Of a stretch of DNA of 64,000 nt, positions 57,063 through 64,000 are shown one piece after another (the first letter of the stretch is position 1; each line of letters opens with the position of its first letter). The notes beneath the pieces were generated by a model. The model made no database searches. It was not told the DNA's origin and was given only the letters and a program-made list of their open reading frames with translations. The position numbers were made by a program, and so were the translations under genes. The DNA is from Valencia hispanica (Eukaryota; Chordata; Actinopteri; Cyprinodontiformes; Valenciidae): positions 16,001,540 through 16,065,539 of the forward strand of contig OY747716.1 of the NCBI GenBank assembly GCA_963556495.2, given 5' to 3'.

Positions 57063-57555
57063 TCGCACCATGCATTTCATTATGTGATAGACCAAAGTAG
57101 TAGATAAATAAAAGTGTGTGGGAAAAGTTTAACAACCCTTAACAATGTAAAATGTGCTGAACAAATGAAGCAAAACATCATTAGGAAACCTTCTCACAGA
57201 GAAACATGGTAGTGGCAGCATCATGCAGTGGCTATGTCAAAGTCTTGACTCGAATCAATTTTTTTTCTTTCGTTTTTTGTCAAAACAATGACTTAAATCC
57301 AACACAACAACTATGTGTGTGTGTGTGGGGGGGGGGGGGGACGACTTTAAACCTGCCACTTACATATACGAATCATCCAATCTGACTGAACCTGGGTGGT
57401 TTTGCATAGAAAGATGAAAAAAATAAAATTGTGTTTGATTTTTTCTGTTTTGAAAACCACGTATCCTTTTCAATCTGAGCAGTATTGTAGTTTATAGTAA
57501 AGTGATAAAGTTCAAGAGGAATACATATTTCTCCAAGACACTGTATGTGTGCTAG
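57063..57555 (+). mobile_element. Tc1 remnant, family B
   Basis: TTTCATTATGTGATAGACCAAAG (57076), GTGGCAGCATCATGCAGTGG (57213), GGTGGTTTTGCATAG (57392), GTTTTGAAAACCACGTATCC (57448) and the terminus TCTCCAAGACACTGTA (57531-57545) are scattered family B landmarks. Much is deleted. A TG/G run lies inside. Confidence 0.65.
57314..57340. repeat. (GT)n followed by poly-G
   Basis: Six GT units, then about 14 G. Confidence 0.9.
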
Positions 57556-59325
57556 AGCTAACATATGCACAAAAAATATAATTGAAAAAAGAAGTGAAAG
57601 GTTAAGAAAAACATGTCTTGTAAAATACATTGAGACCAATGAGATGTATCAGTGGGGTAGATATGTAAAGGGCTGCTCCTGACAGTTCCTGGTGCTCTCT
57701 TTGTGCCTGGTGCCAAATGACAGGCCTGTGGAGAAAGGTGCGTTTGATAATACATCCGCTACATATCCACCGCAGCAGCGTTCCCCTTCAGTCTATTTAT
57801 ATTTCTTCTTATATTTGCTTCGCTGTCTGCACTTTACCTTGATTCGAAGCAGCCGTGGCTGTTTTACAAGCCTGTACCTGAAACGCACTTTGTTTCTGTT
57901 TGTGGGTTACGAGTTGTTGCCTTTTAAAAATAGCGCATCATCAACTTTCGGCAAAGGGAAAGTGACACGCAGACAGACGTGTGCAAGTACTTTTGTTTTC
58001 TTCTTTAATTTCCTTTTTTTTAGGCTGTGGCTGGTACTTCTGACAGATAATTAGGAAGCGGTGGGTGAATGGGCATTTGCAGCTTGGTGTGGCCAGCATG
58101 TTGCATTCAGGCTTCCTGAGTGGAGAGGACAATGACGAGCTCCACAGTGTCCCTATTAAAGCAGCAGCCTGCAGGCTTGCGGATTAGCCTGAATAGCCTG
58201 TGCTCCCCAGGTACAGGATTTGGTTTACATTAGCCAGCTTTGCCCTTGGCTGCAACTGCTTACGCCTGTTCAGGTCACTTAGCCCTTGCTCACCAAGCAG
58301 GGCATCCCTTTTTGTAAGATAATTAGGAAGAAAAGCTTAGCGGCCGCCACTTTGTACCACATATATGGTTGCTGTTGTTTTTAGCAAGCGCTGGCGGTGC
58401 CATTGTTATTGCAGATTCTCAGAGAGTGTGCGCAGCTCAGCTACAATTTTGTGTGCATGCCAGTGAGGAGGGCATGTAGCCGGAGGCGATTGGATTGCTT
58501 GGAATTTTCGACGCAATTTAAACTTCGCCTCATTTTAATGCCGTACGACTGCGGCAAGAAATCAGAGTGCATAGAACTGACAGCATGAAAAGATAATGTA
58601 GAATAAATATATTCCACGTTTGGCGCTGTTGGATCGAAACATTGATTAGCAGTGGGCCCACCGCTGCTTCACATTCTTTTTTCATGCATATTTCATTACA
58701 GCTCTGACAGTGGTCGGCTCTGCTGTCAGGGGACTGTGACAGATGTCCATTTCTTGAACCAGTGACCACCAAAGGGAGGTCCTAGTAACCTGTGCCACTC
58801 CAAATATAGATTCTCCCATCTGGCTGACTTCTTTTTTTTTTCCAGACCATGCTTTCTAGCTATATTGTTAACTGGGAAAATGTTTGATTGTGCTTTATGG
58901 ATATGCTGTTGTTATCAACAGATAAGGTATGAAAATCCTGAGAAAACCTTGCAACATTAAAGGTGGTTGAACTTGGAAGTCAAGTATTCATTCCTCATGT
59001 TTCATTGTCATTCTTTCAAAATTAACTTCATCCAGGCTTCCAAGGAATATTGCTTCTGATTTTGTGATATCATGCAAAACCAAAAGTGCATCAGATTCGG
59101 AAGGACCTGGCAGTTAAGATAAAATTCACAACTACTTTTTAAAATTCACCAAATCAGTCTAAATAACGTCTTCAGCCTTGCTTTACTTCAAGATTGCTTG
59201 ATGAATAGTGTTACTTTTTTGATATTATGTCATTGAGTAAAAATACAACAGTTAACCGCATCTACACTAAAGTATGAAACAAAAATGTGTCGCTAAACTC
59301 ATAAAACTCAATTTTCCATTCGATT
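57556..59325. other. Unassigned, mostly single-copy-looking DNA
   Basis: No element recognised. 57690-58800 is of balanced composition with ATTAG/TAATTAGG words (58050, 58320) and could contain conserved non-coding sequence. ORFs at 57692-58054, 58397-58588 and 58530-58772 show no domain or splice support. Confidence 0.4.
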
Positions 59326-59890
59326 CAATAAAGTTTAATTATATAGTGCCAATTCATAACAGATGTCCTGTCAAGGCACTTGACAAGAGAGTAATTTCAA
59401 TTCATTTGTACATACATTGCAATCAGTTTAAAAGTTTCTATTTTAGGAATCCCGGCAGATTGCGCCGAGTCATTGACTTGCAGCATTAACTCCTCCTGAA
59501 TGAACATATGACGACAGTAGACAGTCGCCTGCATTGTGTCGTTGACTTCACAGCAATCCCTCATACTGAGCAAGCATGTGGAGATGAAAAACTCCCCTTT
59601 AACACAAAGAAATCTCCAGCAGAACCAGAACCTGGCTCAGTACGAGTAGCCATCTGCCACGACCGACTTGGGGTTCGAGAAGACAGACCAGAGACAGCAT
59701 GAGAACAAAAGGACTGATGTAGGAGAACTTTCTATGTTAAAGAAAGTGAAAGTTGATAACAGGACACTGAGGACGTCCAGTTACAGGGAACATCATCCCA
59801 GTTGATGCCCAGCGTCCACCAGGGCATCACAGCCAAGAAGGATGCCAGACCAAGTGTAGCTTATATGGAAAGAAAAACACCAAGAGAAGT
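59326..59890 (-). mobile_element. L2 LINE 3' UTR fragment
   Basis: Collinear with 53790-54330: CAATTCATAACAGATGTCCT, CAAGGCACTTGACAAGA, CATACATTGCAATCAGTTTA, GGAATCCCGGCAGATTGCGC, CTCATACTGAGCAAGCATGT, AAAAACTCCCCTTTAACA and GCATCACAGCCAAGAAGGAT follow in the same order. The (TTGAA)n tail is lost and the copy ends before ORF2. Confidence 0.9.
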
Positions 59891-60199
59891 TAAAATCAAC
59901 AATTATTTCTTCTCTTGCTAAGATAATCTAACATATTGATCAACACTTTTATTTTTTACCTATTGAATCCATTTATTGTTTTATTTATTTTACATAGACT
60001 TGAAAAGATATATCATGAAAACCCATCTATGCTACTTGTAGGTTTCACAAGCTTTATTGTATGCATATATCTTTATACATATACAGTACAAGGTTATAAT
60101 CAACTGCAGTATAACATTACCTCTCAAAGAGTATCAGGGGGTACTGATTTAGATTTAACACTAAAACAGTGTGGCTATTGCAAAAAAATGTTTTTGCCA
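59891..60199. other. Unassigned AT-rich stretch
   Basis: Nothing recognised; the ORF at 59936-60277 is AT-driven and hydrophobic, and runs into the next repeat. Confidence 0.4.
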
Positions 60200-60410
60200 A
60201 ACAGGCGAATTTATATTTCTACCTTCGCCAAGGAGGTTATGTTTTTGCCAGGGTTTGTTTGTTTGTTAGCAACATAAATCAAAAAGTTATCGACAGATTT
60301 TTAAGAGATTTTCAGGAAATGTCTGCAATGGGACCAGGAACAAGTGATTCGAATTTGGGGGTGATCAGGAAACCGCCATTACCGAAGAAGTGATTTTTGT
60401 GAATAACAAC
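60200..60410 (-). mobile_element. RTE-like LINE 3' tail, opposite orientation
   Basis: CCTTCGCCAAGGAGGTTATG, TTTGTTTGTTTGTTAGCAAC, AAAAAGTTATCGACAGATTT and GAAATGTCTGCAATGGGACC are the reverse complement of the word order at 47610-47905. Confidence 0.7.
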
Positions 60411-61290
60411 TGAACTAATAATGATTTCACTATGAATCTAGCTGCTAAAAGTACAGTATGTTTTCATGGTATCACAACATGGGGGGAGTGCTTTTCTAGT
60501 TTTGTAGGTGACTTGAAAAGCATAATGGTCTACTTTTGACCAACTGACCAGCAGTGCACAGCAACACGTGGGACACGTGTTACATCATTTTACGCTTAAT
60601 ACCGAGGTAGAAATTCCCATCACACTGACCCCGTTCACACTTGTGTGTTCTGAGCATTCTTATTATAGCAATAAATGCAGGGAATGCTAGAATCTGTATA
60701 TAAATCATTCCATTTATTAAAAACCTCAAAAAAAAAATCATACTGCTATCTGGAATATTGCAAAGGTAGAATTTTCATAGGTTATAATTTTATCAATACG
60801 TGGATGCCACGATTGGTCGGAAAGTTAATTAATCATTAATTCATTTTAATGTCATTGGTTTTTTGCCTTTTGCCTTATCTAATTGAAATCCATTGCAGTA
60901 AACACATTATACTGTGACTTATGTAATTGACATCTTTATATATGTGGTATATCCTTGTCCGTTGAGATCTCTCTCCATTGATGCTGAGCCCCACACTATT
61001 TATTGTGCTACCCTCTCCCATGTCACCAATGCTAAGCGACATAGCTGCCATTAAGAGTTGTAGATAAAGTAACTCCACAAAACCACAACAAGGATCACCC
61101 TAAACCATGCTAATGTCAAAATAATAATGAAGTTCAAGTGACTGGACCTTGTCTAAGATGTCACAAAAGTATCACCAGACCTGTTTATGGTTCAGTGGAA
61201 AACCCAACTCTGTGATTTGGAAATGTGTTTATTTATGTGTAAAGCTTGTTACTGTAATCTGATTGCTCAGAGGGGACTTTATCGCCAGGT
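60411..61290. other. Unassigned AT-rich stretch
   Basis: No gene seen. It probably includes the undetermined left end of the THAP-DDE transposon. Two thirds is AT-rich with short A/T runs. Confidence 0.4.
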
Positions 61291-61375
61291 GTGAATGGGG
61301 GATTATCACGCTTCTGGGTTCCGTTTTCCTAAACCTGTCATATTTGCGTATTTCCCCTTCCGGTGCAGTTCAACA

Positions 61376-64000
61376 ATGGCTGAATCGAAGTCTCGATGTC
61401 ACTGCTCTCTTCCACTTTGCCATTCGAATAAACAACGCCAACCCTACTTAAGTTTTCATGGATTCCCGACTGACGTGACACTAAGGAAGAAGTGGGTCAA
61501 AGCGATTCGCCGGGATGAAGGGCCGAACTTTAAAATAAAAGAAGGTAGCAGTATGTTTGTAGCCGGCACTTCAACGATTCAGACTACACTACAGGTAGCG
61601 TTAGCAGGCTACCGTTAGCTAACGAGTCTAACTTTGGGTGTCTGAAAACACACAACCGTCTGAAAATCGCGTCTGTACCCACCCGTTTCAAGTAGAACAA
61701 CTGGGGATTGACAAGAAGGGAGTCTGCTAATAAAAGAGCATCAACTCGCTTAGGACATGACGTTCACCCACCTCTGGAGCAGCCCCTGCAATGTGAGGAG
61801 GCAATGGAGAAGAGCGCTTCGGTGATGATGACAGAACATGATTACTGTTCTGTTCCTGAAGCAGGTATGACATTTTAGTCCAACATACTGACTTACTAGA
61901 TAATAAATATAACTATTATTTTATTAGAAAATGTTCTACATATAAACCATTCCCTGACAGGCCAAATAACATTTTAAATAGATTTAATACTGACTTCATA
62001 ACTAGGGCAAGATCTAAATTCTTCTCATTTCCTATTGCCCCTAGGGTTAAAGAAACTCATTTTAAAATTATGAATAACATATAACCTACTTAACAATTAT
62101 TAAGGATCCTTTTAACATCAGTGATAATGGATGCACCTTTTATAATTCAGATATTGAGACAACTGACCACCTTTTCTTTCAATGTACCATTGTGCGTAAC
62201 TTTTGGTTACCATTCCAAACCTGGCTGAAAAATAAAGTTCCTTCATCACCACCCCTTCTCTCAAGAGACTATATTACTTTTGGAGTTTCTGTAAAAGACA
62301 AAAAAGAAGATTTATGTATCAATATTATTTGCCTAGCTAAATTCTTCATCCATAGGAAAAAATACAAAAAAGTGTGCCATGTTTTGTCAACTTTCAGAAT
62401 GATTTTCACCTGTACTTCAAATCCTTAGTCTATGAGCAGCCCTGCAGCCCAGTCTGCCCTCTCTGCCCTTTGCCTCGTTCCCCTGGACTCTATAGACTCG
62501 TAACCAACACAACTGTTTATCGGACTCACTCTTCTGTACGGATTTAAGTTGTTACAATCAACCCTTGTACTTTTTTCATATGTGTACTTATTCATTGTAT
62601 TTATCATAACAACAAATTTAAAAAATCCTGTTAAGTAGGAAATGTCTATCAGAATTTCTTACTGCTCATTATAGCCAACCTTAGCCATAGATAGCACAGC
62701 TTCAGTATAAATGTTGCATTTTATATCTTACTTGATTAAATGTAAAGGTGAATACTGAGTGATTAAAAAGCAATTTCTTTATAAGTCTAAACTACTTCAA
62801 ATATGCAAGTCACAGCCAAAATCTGGGTCAGATGTTTAATTTTCTTTTCCTAATCTCAAACAGGTGCACTGGATGCTGCTCATGCACGCATACAGCAAAT
62901 GGAAGAAGAAATCAAGGAGCTGACAAGAGAGCTGTCACAGCTGAAAATTTATCAAGTGCGTTTTCACATATTTTGTGTCTCAGACAAGGACATCCTTTTT
63001 TACACCAGATTCACATCAAGAGATGTTTTTTGTGTCTTCAGGGAGGCTGTTCAACCATCTGCCTCCATGCTGGTTTATTGGTCGAAAGCTCAGAAAATGG
63101 GAGAAACATTTGAACATTTGTACACTGCAACTGGTTGATGAGTTTTTTCTCTTCTGCTGCCGAGTTGCTGCTGGCCTGCCAGAGAAGGTGCTGGCTGACA
63201 TGTTTCAGGTCAGTGTGTCCACTGTCTCCCGTGTTATTATAACATGGGCAGACTACCTTTACCTGCTCCTTGGTTCCCTTCCCATCTGGATGAGTAAACA
63301 GCAAGTCAAGAACACCATGCCAAGCAAATTTGTACAGTTCTGTCCAGATGTTTGGGTGATCATCGACTGCACCGAGGTGCGATGCCAGAATCCGTCATCC
63401 CTCACTCTCCAGTCAGAGGTTTTCTCATCATGCAAGAACACGACAACCTTCAAAGCCTTAATTGGCATTGCTCCATGCAGTGCTGTGACTTTTGTGTCAA
63501 GTCTCTTCACTGGCTCCATCTCTGACCGGGAGCTGACCGAATGAAGTGGACTGCTCGATTTACTGAAGCCAGGAGACGGCTGCATGGCAGATAAGGGTTT
63601 TACCATCGAGAAGATGCTAGCTGACCATAGGGCAAGGGTGATTATACCACCCTTCAAGATGACAGGTAGGTATGAAATGAACATTTCAAATTAAAACCAT
63701 GACCAAAATGTGGCCTTTCAGATATGCAGACAAATGTTTAAATTGTACTGAGGCACTCATTGCTATAATAGAAATTAACTTCTCTAACCACGGCGCAGTT
63801 CACTGAAGAGGATGCTCTGAAAACACAAGCAATCGCCCGACTTCGAATCCTTGTGGAAAGAGCAATACGTAGAGTCAAGGAGTACCGCATCGGGGAACAC
63901 ACTCTTCCTCTAACCTTGTCTGGGACAGTCAACCAACTGTGGTTCTGTTGTGTGATGACCAACTTCCAAGGACCACTTGATTTAAAGGGCTACATCCCTG
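61376..64000 (+). pseudogene. THAP-domain DDE transposase pseudogene (3' end outside window)
   Basis: Exon 1 (61376 to about 61864) begins MAESKSRCHCSLPLC, giving the first two THAP zinc-binding cysteines, then HGFPTDVTLRKKWVKAIRRD with the THAP core tryptophan. The second metal pair (C-S-R-H-F) is encoded at 61558-61572 but one frame off, because a base is lost near 61552. A TAG interrupts the frame near 61693. Exon 2 starts at 62864 with a coiled-coil-like ARIQQMEEEIKELTRELSQL. After another frame change near 63120 comes LVDEFFLF, then the helix-turn-helix VSVSTVSRVI and WVIIDCTEVRC (first Asp, 63364-63366). A TGA at 63542-63544 precedes MADKGF (second Asp, 63590-63592). A further exon from about 63799 has LRILVERAIRRVKEY (Glu at 63856-63858). 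All three catalytic codons survive, but four lesions abolish the protein. Confidence 0.85.
61930..62640 (+). mobile_element. L1-clade LINE 3' end inserted in intron 1
   Basis: Translates in pieces to an L1-type ORF2 C-terminus: RVKETHFKIMNNI, then TTDHLFFQCTIVRNFWLPFQ at 62155-62215, and INIICLAKFFIHRKKYKK at 62315-62370. This resembles the terminal Cys-x3-Cys-x7-His-x4-Cys region of fish L1; here the second cysteine position appears replaced. It ends with an AT-rich tail near 62640. Orientation is the same as the host transposase. Everything upstream in ORF2 is missing, as expected of a 5'-truncated retrocopy. Confidence 0.8.

Larger units (their letters stand above)
61291..64000 (+). mobile_element. 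THAP-DDE DNA transposon, truncated by window edge
   Basis: Carries the broken transposase gene described below plus flanking GT-AG introns. The left terminus was not found and the right end lies past the window. An L1 LINE 3' end sits in intron 1. The domain pairing (THAP zinc finger, DDE_Tnp_4-type catalytic domain) is typical of ISL2EU/IS4EU-like or PIF/Harbinger-related fish transposons; I cannot separate these by eye. Confidence 0.75.

Noticed and set aside
60169..60393. Plus ORF with a peptide also seen in 47606-48076 (minus)
   Set aside because: The shared peptide comes from homologous RTE-like repeat tails, not from a gene.
1..64000. CRISPR array, operon, prophage or other bacterial system
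   Set aside because: The sequence is vertebrate in every recognisable feature; no regularly spaced direct repeats with unique spacers were found.
1..64000. Intact tRNA, rRNA or snRNA gene
   Set aside because: Only SINE-type tRNA-like heads (25632, 38095) were seen; no cloverleaf-complete gene was noticed.

Overview
This window looks like gene-poor nuclear DNA from a ray-finned (teleost) fish. It is AT-rich, has no bacterial-style operons or long intact genes, and is packed with decayed transposable elements typical of teleosts: Tc1/mariner, hAT, pogo-like and THAP-DDE DNA transposons, L2- and L1-type LINEs, tRNA-derived SINEs, MITEs and (TG)n microsatellites. I found no host protein-coding gene I can name. 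The only unassigned exon-like segment is weak (35636-35798). The window is probably intergenic or a large intron. Class names rest on recognising family motifs by eye, with no database search.

Layout. 1-5 kb: a Tc1 remnant, then a 1.7-kb hAT element with a perfect 8-bp target duplication (2383-4093). 5.4-9.3 kb: a Tc1 copy (family B) split by at least three later insertions, one of them a Tc1 element (family A, 5612-7038) with near-identical ~205-bp inverted repeats. 10.6-19.1 kb: a small hAT element, a family B fragment, a LINE reverse-transcriptase relic, a family C Tc1 piece, and an L2 LINE interrupted by a 42-bp-unit minisatellite element. 22-35 kb: more Tc1 fragments, a SINE, two MITEs, a second family A element (26008-27799) split by a pogo-like fragment, a LINE relic, and a family D Tc1 split by a dispersed repeat. 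36-48 kb: hAT-like sequence, a SINE, a head-to-head foldback structure (40164-40962), a hAT element with a perfect target duplication (43612-44310), and a pogo-like relic carrying an RTE-like tail. 50-57 kb: a possible hAT element, then a 3.3-kb L2 LINE on the minus strand inserted inside a small DNA transposon. 59-64 kb: an L2 tail, an RTE-like tail, and a THAP-domain/DDE transposase pseudogene running off the right edge, with an L1 3' end in its first intron.

Nothing here forms a pathway. The value of the window is its stratigraphy: nested insertions give a relative order of transposon activity. Between the elements are stretches that look single-copy (for example 10964-12974, 48162-50007, 57556-59325) and could hold conserved regulatory elements, but that cannot be shown from one sequence. 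Labels used below: family A = DD34E Tc1 with CAGGT termini; family B = Tc1 with CAGYGCYTTGCAAAA-type termini; family C = Tc1 related to 455-910 and 17060-17351; family D = Tc1 at 34008-35071; family E = Tc1 at 28690-29480.
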